64,000 nucleotides of DNA. It comes from Endomychus coccineus. Lineage: Eukaryota; Arthropoda; Insecta; Coleoptera; Endomychidae. Shown one piece after another: positions 21,106 to 32,835 of the stretch; position 1 is the stretch's first letter, and the number at the start of each line of letters is the position of its first letter. The position numbers and the translations under genes are program-made. The notes below the pieces were generated by a model. The model was not told where the DNA came from and did not search any database. It saw only the letters and a program-made list of their open reading frames with translations. Where the stretch lies: contig OY294070.1 in assembly GCA_958510875.1 (NCBI GenBank), forward strand, positions 49,194,078-49,258,077, written 5' to 3'.

Positions 21106-22670
21106 TTGAGGAAAAGATCCGCATCGCCTTTGTACGACAGCTGTTACGTAAAAAAGGCATTAGTTACTTCTAATAACGCAGTGCACGTATATAATATACA
21201 GGTGTCCCAGTTTATAGTAGCAATAGTACTTCACTAGTCGATGTACATCGAAAAATAAATCGAAACCTTGCTCGAATTTTTTCAGAAACGCTTCCTAAGG
21301 AAGATACAACCCTTTAACGTTCGGTTTAGAAAATATTCTTTATCGCAACTCTCTAACCTCATTGCAGCGATTTTGACCAAATATGGTTGAAGTCGATACT
21401 CCTAAAACAGATACCTGATATTTGACATTATTTATTTATTTATTTGAAAAACACAGTTGACAAAATGCTTCCCTTTCACGATCTTAATTTCCATATTACT
21501 GGATGTTTCTTAAAAATTGCGTTTTTTTTCCCGTTCAATTAAGAAAAATGAGATCTTGCAAAATTTTGATTGAAGCAGTCGTTTTTGAAATTGATCACGT
21601 GACTTCCCCCACTTTTGTAAGCAAAATAAGTTAGGGACACTTCTGCGGGCCAAATGTATGATTCTAGGAACAGAAACTGTATTGGAAATGATCTAGAAAC
21701 CCCTAATGAAAAACGTTAAGATATACTCTATACTTGATTTATATTTACAACCAGAAAAACCCGGTTGTCCTTATGGTTCAATAAAACGCTATAATTCCAT
21801 TTGAAAAACCGAAGATAAATGACAGATATACAACTTGAAACGGGACAACCGCGCTCAAAAACAATACAGTTCCTATTTTCACCAGTTTAAGCGATCTGCA
21901 AAATTTCGAATCCATACGCAGATAAACACACACAGACGTCATGTCAAAAATAGTCTAGATCGACAGCAGAAATGCTTCGCGGTTGTAAGTTGTTAAAGGA
22001 GTTGTTTTATCAAAAAATAAGAATTATTGTGTACATTATGTTTATTTCTCACATTTGAAAGGAGGAAACCTCACTCTCTCCGTATCTGGAGATATTGAGC
22101 GGTCCGAAAATTGGGTAGTTGAGTTTATAGGAGTTTACATAAAAACTCTAATATCTTGTAAACGGTGCCTCTAATCAAAATTTTCCAAGAATAACTATAT
22201 CGAGAGGAGAATGAGAGATTCACTATTCAGTGGTGTAGAAAGAGATATACGGTAAGTCCGAGATAGATGCTACACCGGAGAAGATGACATTCAAGTATAA
22301 TTCCGATATTGGTTGATAGATGACGCATGCTTTGAAACCAGTAATTCTGCGTGTGTATTCGCTGTAGTGTGGGTTGGTTTTGTTATTTTTGGACTGTATT
22401 CAGGTAAGTTATTTGCAAACATCTATTAAAAAAACCTCAAAAAATTATTGACTTTCTTTTGTTTTTGTTTGTTCATAGTTTCAAAGTTGTTTTGTGTTTA
22501 AATAGGTTTTGGCATCTTTTGTGGTTAGGGTTCGTGCTGGCAGCACGCTCTGACGTTCTATTTGAAAGCGCTGTTTTGCTGGGTCAACTTCACCGGATGG
22601 CTGGGAAAGATGCCCTAGCTAATGCAGTGGAATATGCCCATCTTACTGAAGTATTGTTTTTTAAGATTTA
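21106..22670. other. Intergenic with one TIR-like end
   Basis: TACAGGTGTCCCAG at 21197-21210 resembles the ends of the small TIR elements at 35932 and 61198, but no partner end was found. A TTTATTTATTTATTT run lies near 21428. Otherwise nothing is recognised. Confidence 0.45.
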
Positions 22671-22674
22671 GCAT

Positions 22675-24160
22675 GCCTACTAACTACAAACGAAAATCTG
22701 ATAAAGTAAAATGGACAGAGGAACAATTAAACAATGCGATACAAGCTGTAGCGAATAATTTAATGGCTATTAACAAAACCTCCCGCACATTTGACATCCC
22801 ATATAGGACATTCAAAAGGGAGTGACGCAAAAAATTGGCATGGGTTGTGTACCCTTACTTGCCACTGAAAACGAAAAGAAACTGGCAAACTCATTCAAAT
22901 AACTGCCAAGCCGAGAATTTGTGGCTACCAGAGAGAATGTCAGAGTTTTATTATATAACTTTGGGTGCAGCTTGAACATCCAGCATAAATTTGGTAATGA
23001 TAAAGTTAGATATGACTGGCTAAACTCATTTTTACGTCGTAATAGTGATTCATGTGTACGAAAATCTGAAGGCGTTTCTAGTGCTCGAGTTCGAGGACTG
23101 AGCAAGTGGATACAATTGAAAAGATCTACTCTCGTCTCGGATCTACCATTCGAACCATTTATTTATTCAATTTGAAATTCTTCTGAATGGTTCGTTTGTT
23201 TGTGTAGTTATTTCAGGCAAGTCGTCCAGAATTATTTTCAACTTCTGCAAAACGTAATAGACGAAAACAGTCTGTTTCATAAGCCTGGCCACATTTTCAA
23301 TGTGGATGAAATCGGGTTCCACTTAAATAATAGACCTGGTTTCGTACTGGCAGAAAAGGAAAGTGAAAGTGTTGCTTCTGTGACAGCAGTAGCGAAAGGG
23401 AAGACGATTACAGTGATCGCCTCTTTCAATGCTGAAGTCGCATTTAGGCCACCTGCATGCGTAATAAGAGGCAAAAATAAAAACCAGAATATCAGGATGG
23501 GATGCCTCCTGGAGCTGTTTCATATAAGTCCGAGAAGTCTGCGTACATAAGCCCCATCATATTCATGAAGTGGTTAAGATATCTTTTTATCCAGAGAAAA
23601 CCTCATGGGAAGGTTCTCCTCATCGTAGGAATATGCAGAAGCAACTGATGTTATTAACATGAGCCTGTCCAGTTACACAACCTTAGTACTTAGAGTCCCT
23701 TGACTGTGTTTTTTTTCAAGTTTCTCAAGGCAAATTATTGTCAAGCTAGCCAAAAGTGGATGTAAATTTATCCCTTGCGACAAAAATACCCTTATGATGC
23801 GAACGCTGTACCTGATTATGCATTTTAATGCCAAGCTACCACAGCCAATTGTCTTTCAACGTTTCCAACAATTTCATCCAACGTTTTCAATAATTTAATC
23901 CAACGTTTCAACAATGATTCAGAAAACTCCAACTAAACGTCCAGTTTCTACTACTGAAAATCTGCTGTCTGGCCCATCTTGGCGGTAAGATGAACGTCAG
24001 GACCAAACCATGCAAAGCGATGATATCACTCATGGCAAAATTATAGGAAAAGTTAATCCAGTTCCAATTTTTAGAGAAGGAGATCCAGTAAGGAAACGTG
24101 CATGTCAAGTCGCTAGCTGTGATGACAAGCCCAAAATTCATGTCCGCAAAGAACAATAAA
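22675..24160 (+). pseudogene. Pogo/Tigger-like (jerky-type) transposase pseudogene
   Basis: The start MPTNYKRKSDKVKWTEEQLN (ATG at 22674-22676) opens the N-terminal pogo helix-turn-helix (to about 22822). Shifted frames carry the CENP-B-like second binding domain around 22921-23110. The frame at 23200-23550 carries the DDE_1 core start, HIFNVDEIGFHLNNRPGFVL, with the first catalytic Asp, then KGKTITVIASFNAE. Next come AYISPIIFMKWLRYLF and VLLIVG near 23600, where the expected DGH with the second Asp is lost. A degenerate third motif lies near 23690 (PDCVFF-like). C-terminal tail sequence continues to 24158. Pogo transposases move their elements at TA sites. The many stops show that it is dead. 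Confidence 0.82.
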
Positions 24161-24469
24161 TTGCAGAAGTATGAAAAGTAACCGAAAAAAATCGATTATA
24201 ATAATAAAAAATCTTGACGATTGGATTCAATGTGTGCAGTGTCAAAATGGAGTCATGATGGGTGCTACAAATATCAAAAAATTGGTGATTTGTGTAGCAA
24301 AGTGCTTACTGTTATGAAAAAAATATATAATTCTTGTGAGTTTAATCGAGCATTATTTTATGCAGGTTTGTATGTTTAAATGAAAGAATACATATTTAGT
24401 GTCTATTCAAAAAGTTTTTGTTTATATATTTCGAAATTTTGAGCGCAAAACGTGATAATTAAAAATGGA
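24161..24469. other. Intergenic, nothing recognised
   Basis: AT-rich stretch after the pogo pseudogene, without frames or repeats that I can name. Confidence 0.4.
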
Positions 24470-25236
24470 TGGGCATCTATCCCGGACTTATCCTAAGTGA
24501 AAGGGAAGCAGCCCCGTAGCTAAGCCGCTGGACAATTTTGATGAATATTTTACTGTCAATCAATAGGCTCGAGAGAGAACTACATGGTCCGGATAACTCC
24601 GGGAGTAGTTTCCGCCAGCAATGTCCTTTACGCGGGTCTCGAGAAAAGTAACCCCTCGGGGCGAAACTAACAGTTGTCACTGCTAAAGATCCGGTGAACT
24701 GTGCACCACGTACATTTCACCACTAAAACCATGATATCGTGCCTTTTTATCCCAGAACTCTGGCCGAAATGGATTCACGGACTTGGTAGACACATCCGGT
24801 AGGCTATTTGAACGAAGCCAAACGTTCCTGGTAAAACAGGTAACACGAGGAGGTGGAGTTGACTATAGCCCAGAAAGGGTAATAATATAAGTCTAGAAAG
24901 CAAGCACGCGTAGTCCGCCTGAAGCCACATGACTTTACTCATAAAGTCCGGTGTCTGTACTTCCTATCCCAGGTGTCTGGGTAATGGATTCGCGGTCAGG
25001 GCAATGATATGTTGTAGGCCGATGAGATGAGGCCGAAGGTTACTCGTCAAACGAAAGCTGTTAATTGACATTGAACACGAATAGGCAGGAAGAGAGGGGC
25101 CCAGATGGTTCAAAAGACCGTCTGCTCTCCACGCGTGCTGTTGAAGTAGGAGAGTAGGCTCTACGTGACATGTCTAGTGTAGCGACGGGCAGGCAGGGGG
25201 AGTAAATCCTCCCCCCCCTTTATGATCGTGTCAATC
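24470..25236. repeat. GC-rich block of unknown origin
   Basis: A sharply bounded stretch that is GC-richer than its surroundings, with no long frame in either strand. It ends at a C-run (TCCTCCCCCCCCTTTATG) followed by an AT microsatellite. Composition and boundaries suggest a mobile-element noncoding part, for example the untranslated region of a LINE, but I recognise no diagnostic motif. Confidence 0.4.
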
Positions 25237-25264
25237 AATATATTATATATATATATTATATTTT

Positions 25265-25520
25265 AGGAGCAATTGAATCAAAATTATTCTGGCCTTTCAA
25301 CCTCCCGACCTTAAGCCCATTGAGCATGTGTGGGACATCCTGCAGAGTCAACTTAATTAAGTCATGGTAGAAATGTATTTGAAAATACTCTAATAGAGCT
25401 TGGGCACGTCTACCTCAATATGCAATCAATAGTTTGATTTTCAGTATATCTAGGAGGTGCCGATCAGTTATTAATGCATACGGAAGCAATAATTCGTATT
25501 ACGTAAGTAACGTTATCAGA
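25265..25520 (+). pseudogene. Tc1-like transposase C-terminus
   Basis: Two frames read consecutively. PDLKPIEHVWDILQSQL carries the third catalytic motif, normally SPDLNPIEHVWD with Asp and Glu. AWARLPQYAINSLIFSISRR then RCRSVINAYGSNNSYYV is the usual Tc1 C-terminal end. A frameshift precedes the PDL motif. The upstream two thirds of the protein are absent, replaced by an AT repeat and the GC-rich block. Confidence 0.8.
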
Positions 25521-25653
25521 AATATACTTTTATCTTGTTTAAAAATTTGTGGCATTCCAATTAAATGTTTATTTTCATTATTAAGACGTTGCAGTACAAT
25601 TTTATTTTCATCAAATTTCTTATGGATCGCTACTTTGATACTGATTTGTGGTT

Positions 25654-26515
25654 TGAACGATAGAAAATTTGATTTTGAGCAAAAAATTCCTAATAACATA
25701 TATGCAGAGACGCTTAGTTTTTGAGATACAGGGTGTTGAAATTGATAAAAAAATTTATTTTTTTGCGAATATCTCCGGAACCGTTTATCGTACAGAAAAC
25801 AGCTTTTGCAAGCATTTTCTACTCATGGTAAGCTATGTTCTGTGTGATAAAAATTTTAGTCATAATTGGTGAGATTTTAAAGAGGTAGTTGGTGTTTTTC
25901 TCCCCAACTTCTACGTCACTGGGAAAAGTACAGTTTTGAAACGACCATTTGAACCGTCAATGTTTTCTACACAAAAAAGGTACTCTTGGTCATAAGCTCT
26001 AAAGTTGGCCGTTTTCGAGAAAAATAAACTTTTATGTTGAAGAACATGGTCAATTTTTCGGTTTTGTTACTTGTTCTAACGTTTGAATAAATTTTGTTTA
26101 ATTAGTAGGAATTGACCATGTTTTCCAACATAAAAGTTGATTTTTCTCGAAAACGGTCAACTTTAGAGCTTATGACCAATACCTTTTTTGTGTGGAAAAC
26201 ATTGGCGGTTCAAATGGTTGTCTCAAAACCGTAATTTTTCCAGTGGCGTAGAAGCCGGGGAGAAAAACACCAACTACCCCTTCTAAATCTTCACCAATTA
26301 TGACTAAAAAAAAATTTTTTATCACACAGAACATAGCTTACCATGAGTAGAAAATGCTTGCAAAAGCTGTTTTCTGTACGATGAACGGTTCCGGAGATAT
26401 TCGCAAAAAACGATTTTTTTTTATCAATTTCAACACCCTGTATCTCAAAAACTAAGCGTCTCTGCATATATGTTATTAGGAATTTTTTGCTCAAAATCAA
26501 ATTTTTTATCGTCTA
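25654..26515. mobile_element. Foldback element with ~400-bp inverted arms
   Basis: The left arm (about 25654-26056) and right arm (about 26110-26515) are near-perfect reverse complements around a ~50-bp loop. Both arms therefore yield the same 67-69-residue frame on opposite strands. Examples of matching runs are AAAAAATTCCTAATAACATA with its complement near 26475, and AACATGGTCAATT with AATTGACCATG. GACACCCTGTA near 26537 may be an outer end. No coding capacity. Confidence 0.85.
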
Positions 26516-26549
26516 TTAAATTTTCCCGGTTAAAATCTGAGACACCCTG

Positions 26550-27056
26550 TATATTCCTTAAGACTTATTTCTTCAAACATAGCAGATGCAATTTATATTT
26601 TCTAATTCTGGTAATTCTAAAAATTCAAGCATAGAAATGTAGAATGATTTAAATGTTCAGCCGTTTCCATAAGGTAATACTTCGCGGAATATTCTGGATA
26701 AAATACATAATTTACACTTTAATTTTAGAAAATCTAGAGTAGAACAGTCAATTGATTTGAATTTTCAGACGTGTTTACGTGGTACATTCCGTTGAATAAG
26801 TTGGAAGAAACACTCAATTTACATTAAACAACGAAATTCAATTTAAATATCAGTCGGAACGCTACATTTCACATTGTGTTCAGTATGGCTGCGATATGTA
26901 TAAGCGGGTATAAGTAATGCCTAGGGGCCCGACACTGAGGAGCCTCGGGCCGGGAAACCAGCCTGTAGGTATAAGTATATCTCAAAATTCGAGAATTGGC
27001 CGGGCTGTGCATAAGAATTTCATCAAATGACCGGCTAATTCCTGGTTTTCGCACAA
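26550..27056. other. Intergenic upstream of the hAT fragment
   Basis: No clear gene. A short GC-rich patch at about 26910-26960 (GGGCCCGACACTGAGGAG) may be an eroded part of the following hAT element. No terminal repeat was found. Confidence 0.35.
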
Positions 27057-28155
<1,099 letters not shown>

Positions 28156-28196
28156 TAATATTTTTGTTATATAATACATGATGATGTTCTTGTTAT

Positions 28197-28552
28197 GTGC
28201 AGGCTGTCCCAAGGGTACTGTAGTTATTTAAAACTATTTTGATTATTTACAGAGTATAGATATACATGTTGGCGCAACCAACACCCTATACTTTAAGATT
28301 TTTGGGAAGCCCTTTTGATTCTGTTCGGAATGGATTCAATGTAGAAAGGCGAAATATGACTTGTTTATTTTTTATGACAGGAAAAAGAGCGAAAAAGCGA
28401 CATATTTGAAAAATTTATTTCAACTTGGGGGAATAAATCAGAGTTTTTCCACGTTCTGAATTTTCTTCACAGTGCTTTTATTAATAAACCACTACGAATT
28501 ACGGGTGTGCCCAACAGGGAATATCTGTTTATTCATTCGGAACAGCCTGTAT
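28197..28552. mobile_element. Small TIR element, probable
   Basis: GCAGGCTGTCCCAAG at the left and TTCGGAACAGCCTGTA at the right form an imperfect inverted pair about 355 bp apart. They resemble the TACAGGNTGTCCC ends at 35932 and 61198. No frame of note. Confidence 0.45.
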
Positions 28553-28555
28553 CTT

Positions 28556-28765
28556 TTTATACCGTTAAATAGTATTTTTGATGAGCTTTCCAACGATATA
28601 CGGTATGTGTAGTCGATATTGAAGAACTGATTTTATTAGAAAACATTCGTTTTTTTTTACATGTTGATTTTTCAACTAATTCGATTGTTTTTCAAAATAG
28701 ACTACACAAACCGTATATCGTTCGGAAGCTTATCAAAAATGTTATTTAACGGTATGAAATCATAC
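28556..28765. repeat. Palindrome with ~60-bp arms
   Basis: The left arm (about 28557-28613, ATACCGTTAAATAGTATTTT then CGATATACGGTATGTGTAG) is inverted at about 28702-28758 (CTACACAAACCGTATATCG then AATGTTATTTAACGGTAT). The spacer is about 90 bp. The structure is foldback-like with no coding content. Confidence 0.8.
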
Positions 28766-29159
28766 AGGATGTGTAGAATGAAAATACGGAGTTCTGCGTT
28801 TGGACACACGTATATGGATATTGGTAATGGTTGATAAGCACTCGAATGAAAATCTAGAAGAGCATGGAAAAACAGTAGATACTTTAATCCCTGATTATTT
28901 CCCACAGTAATGTCGATTTTCCAAATACGACGCCTTTTCACTCATGTTTCTGCCATAAAATCTAAACGATTCATAATTCGCCTATTAACATTAAACCCAT
29001 TTTGAACAGAATCAAATTGGTGCGTTCGCTTGTATAGCAGCACTCTGTAAATGATTTAAATAATTTCATATTGTACAGAACGTCCGTAGCTACTGTTAAA
29101 AAAGTTTTGGATGTCCTGCGCAATTGTAAATACACAATTCTGTAAGGGTGATACATAAA
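28766..29159. other. Intergenic, nothing recognised
   Basis: Two short antisense frames (28702-28941 and 28971-29156) without known domains. Confidence 0.4.
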
Positions 29160-29236
29160 ACCACTTATTTACGCTAAGTAAATAATGAATGTTTTTATTA
29201 TTCACTATTGCTTGCATATGTTTCAACATACAGTGT

Positions 29237-30217
29237 ATGATTTTCTGTGGTGGAACGGGTAGAACTTGTTCTTTTTCCGTTGCGGTGAGTCTGAATTTTC
29301 GTTGATTGGTTGTATTTGTGCGTTGTTTTGTTTGGTTTCTGTGGTTGGGTGTATGTCGGTGTGTTTGACTGTTTGTTTAGTTGGGGATTTGGTTTAGCGC
29401 CATTCTACGTTTTTTAAAGCTTGGTCTGAGTGAGGGGTCGTAATTTGCTGTGTCTCTTATCGTTTTATTTGGGTGTTGGAGCATTTTGTTGTACGTATTT
29501 GTGGCAAGTTTTTTTGGAAAAACTGTCTGGGTTAATGTGGCTGTGGTGGTTTATAACGTAATAAGGTGCGTTTAGGAGTTTAGGTACATCCTCATTGTCT
29601 TGTTCTGTTCTCGTTCTGAACGTTGTATTTGTGTGGGGTCTATGTGCAGCCAGGTTTCTGCCCCGTAAGTTAAGACTATTCGTATAATTTATATGTATAG
29701 TAAAATTTTGTTTCTGTATTCTACTTTACTGTGTTTGTTTAGTAGCGTATATAGAAATCGTCGTATTTGTTTTTGGCTTTTGTGATGCTATTGCTTATGT
29801 GTTTAGTCATTGTGAGTTTGCTGTCAAGTATCAGTCCGCGAGGTATTTCACCTCATTCGTGCATTTAATTTTTACATTGTACATTATAATGTCTTTGTCT
29901 GGGTTGTGGTTTTTTTATTCTGTGATTCTAGACCAATCTAGCCATGTTTCTAGTTCTTTTACGTATTTTAGTAGTTTGTTTACAATTATTAGGGGTTTGT
30001 GAGAGCTGCAGGATACGGCAGTGTCCTCTGCATACTGAGGTAAGGCTATTCCGTCCATTTTTAGTAGGTATGTCTGCTGTGTATGAGTTGTAGGTACTGG
30101 CCCTAGGATCGGTCCCTATGACACTCCAGTCTTCATGAGTTTAAAGTCACTAGTTGCGTCGTTAATGTTTGTACGAAAAGTCCTATCTGTCAGATGTGAG
30201 TCTATCAGTTTAAGATA
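29237..30217 (-). pseudogene. LINE reverse transcriptase fragment, antisense
   Basis: On the minus strand, shifted frames read KLIDSHLTDRTF, then GPILGPVP (GxPQGSxLGP-like), then QYAEDTAVSCSSH, where the catalytic YADD reads YAED. This is followed by KYL-type residues and a TYGAETW-like motif near 29660. This is the RT palm and C-terminus of a Jockey-type LINE, 5'-truncated. It interrupts the repeat flank that is continuous at 32625-32835, so it inserted after that repeat existed. Confidence 0.75.
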
Positions 30218-30434
30218 AGCTAAAGTGACATTGACAGAGAACGGCTTTATACTATAATTACTATACTTATTAAGAGGAGGGGAATACCATTAGTTACAGA
30301 ACATTTGAAGAACTAATAAGGAAATGATTAATAATTGGTCAATAATGATAAATGTACAATTGTTCATTTAAAACTACATTATTATTGCCTTTTAACACAT
30401 TTAATAATTTACAATGATTCCAATATATTCAATT

Positions 30435-30770
30435 TCAAGCCCTTCCATTCGATATGTAAGATTTCGGGATCGTGAGTGAAATTATGGGGTTATGTTCGGT
30501 TAGATGATTATCATTCATCGAATCGGTCTTTTTCAATCTGTGGCTCCTCATATTATGTTCTTGAAATATGTGGTAAAAGCTACGACCTGTTTGACCAATA
30601 TACAAAGCATTACAGTCATCACAACCTAACTTATAAGATCCAGATTCTTTAAATTTATCTCTATTTGTTTTAGAATTGTTTATGAATTTGTGCACATTAT
30701 TAGACGTTTTATATGCGACTGCTTTATTGTGTTTCGATAGGAATTTTGAAATATTGTTTGTTGTGTAACG
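30435..30770 (-). pseudogene. Penelope-like GIY-YIG endonuclease fragment
   Basis: The minus-strand frame at 30435-30695 encodes SGSYKLGCDDCNALYIGQTG then RSFYHIFQEH and DNHLTEHNPI. The layout YKL.C..C...YIGQTGRSF.....H matches the GIY-YIG endonuclease domain at the C-terminus of Penelope-like retroelements, which cuts target DNA before RT priming. The CxxC finger inside the motif is kept, and the catalytic Arg after GRSF appears replaced. No RT domain was found upstream. The frame ends near 30435 and the element is fragmentary. Confidence 0.78.
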
Positions 30771-31142
30771 AAGTTCTTAAATTCTACATGAATGTTATAG
30801 ATTGTCGATTGAGGCATGCGCATATTAATTATAATTCAGGGTAATTGAATATTCTAAATCATCATAAATGCGTATATAGCAGTAGAATCCAAAAGTTCCG
30901 AATAGATAAATCGTCATAGAGTAATTGATAAAGGATATTATCCGGTGTAGCCCTTTGCATTATAAAAGTCATATTTGTTTTAGTTTGAATCCATGAATCG
31001 TGTATAGTGGATTCCATTCAAATCGTAGTAAAACCGTGTCATTATCAAATAACGAAATAAGCGTCATAAGTAAAAAACAGGTTTCCACCAATTCCGCGCC
31101 GGCGAGGATACACCGGAGCAGAATGTCCGCTAGCTGGGAGCA

Positions 31143-31193
31143 TATAAAAGCCAGTCGGTGGCTGAGGAAAGACAGTCTAGTTTAGACTGTCTT
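31143..31193 (+). promoter_or_regulatory. TATA box followed by a perfect 11-bp hairpin
   Basis: TATAAAAG (31143-31150) is followed about 20 bp on by AAGACAGTCTA, a 3-nt loop GTT, and TAGACTGTCTT (31169-31193). The hairpin falls where transcription would begin. It probably belongs to the LTR-like block and could form at the 5' end of its RNA. Confidence 0.5.
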
Positions 31194-31580
31194 ATTAACC
31201 AAGAGATAACATCTTGCAAGACAAAACAATTTGAGAAACCGAAACTTAACCGTAAATTTAACAAAACCGAAATATTAGTCAGGTAATTATAAGTCCGCTT
31301 AAAAAAAAGAATCTCACCGTTTCCTCAATTGAGTTTAGGGTATTGAATTTTAGTGAATTAAAGAGAGATAAAACAAGGGTATTGTATCGTGGTGACCGAT
31401 CGTGTTTCGGTTGAATGAAAAAAATTTAAAACACCAGTTCAGGTTTTCGGGAACCAACGCCTAATCGCTGGAGGTGGCTGTATTTCTAGCGCGACTACCC
31501 TGGGTACAGTCATTAAAGGTGAAAGGGCGGGAAGTCCTGACAACTAATTAGGTGTTATTTATAGTGGTGCGAAGATCACT

Positions 31581-31862
31581 GTCTGACGAAACGGGCGGGC
31601 GGACTTTCGGATCTGAAAAGGGCAGAATTTCTAGCGCGACTACCCTGGGGTTCTGTCTGAAGTAAGTGAAGGGTACGTCCCAGTAACGTCAACAGACGGT
31701 AGGTTGGTTACACCATTTCCGCGAATTGAGAACTTGCAGTCTGACGACACGGGCGGGCGGACTTCGGATCTGAAAAGGGCAGAATTTCTAGCGCGACTAC
31801 CCTGGGGTTCTGTCTGAAGTAAGTGAAGGGTACGTCCCGGCAACGTCAACAGGCTGTCGGGT
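31581..31862 (+). repeat. 158-bp tandem repeat, ~1.8 units
   Basis: The unit beginning GTCTGACGA and ACGGGCGGGCGGACTT recurs at 31739. Each unit holds AGAATTTCTAGCGCGACTAC, CCTGGGGTTCTGTCTGAAG and GTGAAGGGTACGTCCC. A degenerate earlier piece (ATTTCTAGCGCGACTACCCT) lies near 31480. Copies are nearly identical, so the duplication is recent relative to the surrounding decay. Confidence 0.9.
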
Positions 31863-31928
31863 TTTTTTTTTTCGCCGGTATAGTATTTAATACTGTCTGA
31901 AGTCGAGGATTGCGAGGCAACACTCTTT

Positions 31929-31931
<3 letters not shown>

Positions 31932-31993
<62 letters not shown>
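31932..31993. repeat. CT microsatellite
   Basis: About 60 bp of uninterrupted (CT)n, directly after the tandem repeats. The antisense Glu-Arg frame over it is an artefact. Confidence 0.97.
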
Positions 31994-31996
<3 letters not shown>

Positions 31997-32835
31997 GTAG
32001 ATATTTTAGGACTGGCCTGTAACAAGGCGTATTTAGTTGAGAAAACTGAATGAGATTTATGCATTAGATTTGCTTGTTGCTTTACCGACCTTGCTAGTGT
32101 TTTCCCGACCGGAGCTGATTACCCGCCGTAGTTACCCGCTTTGCACGCTTTGGTGTCCATAGCTTCTTTTTAAGACTTAGCTTAATTCCCCGGCTTAATA
32201 GTTAAGAACGCTTCCGTCATTATTCCCCGCTTACGTCCCGTTGGTGTTGGTTATTGATAACTGTAATCCTACCTGAATAAATGTTTGAACAACCTTAATT
32301 ATATATTAGTGATATATTACATCTTCTCTGTACTATCCCAATTGAGAAATAACCCAGGACCCTACGAGTGGTAAGTAAAATCTACAACTCAGTAGCTACT
32401 TCGAGCCATCTCGAGAACTTTGACCCCTGGAATTTATTTCTTCACTGAAGTTGCCCTGGCACAGGCTGTATAACGCAGTCAGAAGAGACCGTCACCACAG
32501 AGAACTCTTCCGGGGAGTAAACCTCGCAAATAAAATCTGGCGCTCGAGACAAAATACCGAATAGTGGGTTACAGTTGGTTTCCCGATATGTTAAACTAAC
32601 ATATTGACATTTATCATTCGCCAATTATTAATAATTTCCTTAGTAGTTCTCCAAATGTTCTGTAACTAAAGGTAATCCCCTCCACTTGATAAGTATAGTC
32701 ATTATAGTATAAAGCCGTTCTCTGTCAATGTAACTTAGCTCAGATGATAACACTGTGTGTTGAAACATATGTAAGCAATAGTGAATAATAAATACATTCA
32801 TTGTTTATGTAGTGTAAATTAGTGATTTTATTTCC

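Larger units (their letters stand above)
30850..32560 (+). repeat. LTR-like block (candidate solo LTR)
   Basis: This block inside the Penelope flanks has LTR-like parts in order: a TATA box (31143-31150), a hairpin at the expected start site, GC-rich tandem repeats, a CT microsatellite, an AATAAA signal near 32276 (CTGAATAAATG), and TGGCGC at 32538 resembling a primer-binding site. TG...CA ends and target duplications were not found. The call is tentative. Confidence 0.35.
29160..32835. mobile_element. Composite Penelope-like region with inverted flanks
   Basis: The left flank (29160-29236 plus 30218-30345) and right flank (about 32625-32835) are reverse complements. Shared runs include ACATTGACAGAGAACGGCTT, AGTTACAGAACATTTG and TATTCACTATTGCTT. 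The left flank is split by a LINE. The interior holds a Penelope-type GIY-YIG fragment (antisense) and an LTR-like block. Penelope-like elements are known for terminal repeats in unusual orientations. Treating the whole region as one former element is inference. Confidence 0.5.

Noticed and set aside
25669..26500. Near-identical 67- and 69-residue frames on opposite strands
   Set aside because: They are the same sequence in the two arms of a foldback. No domain is recognised.
31846..32064. Antisense Glu-Arg-rich frame
   Set aside because: Translation of the CT microsatellite.
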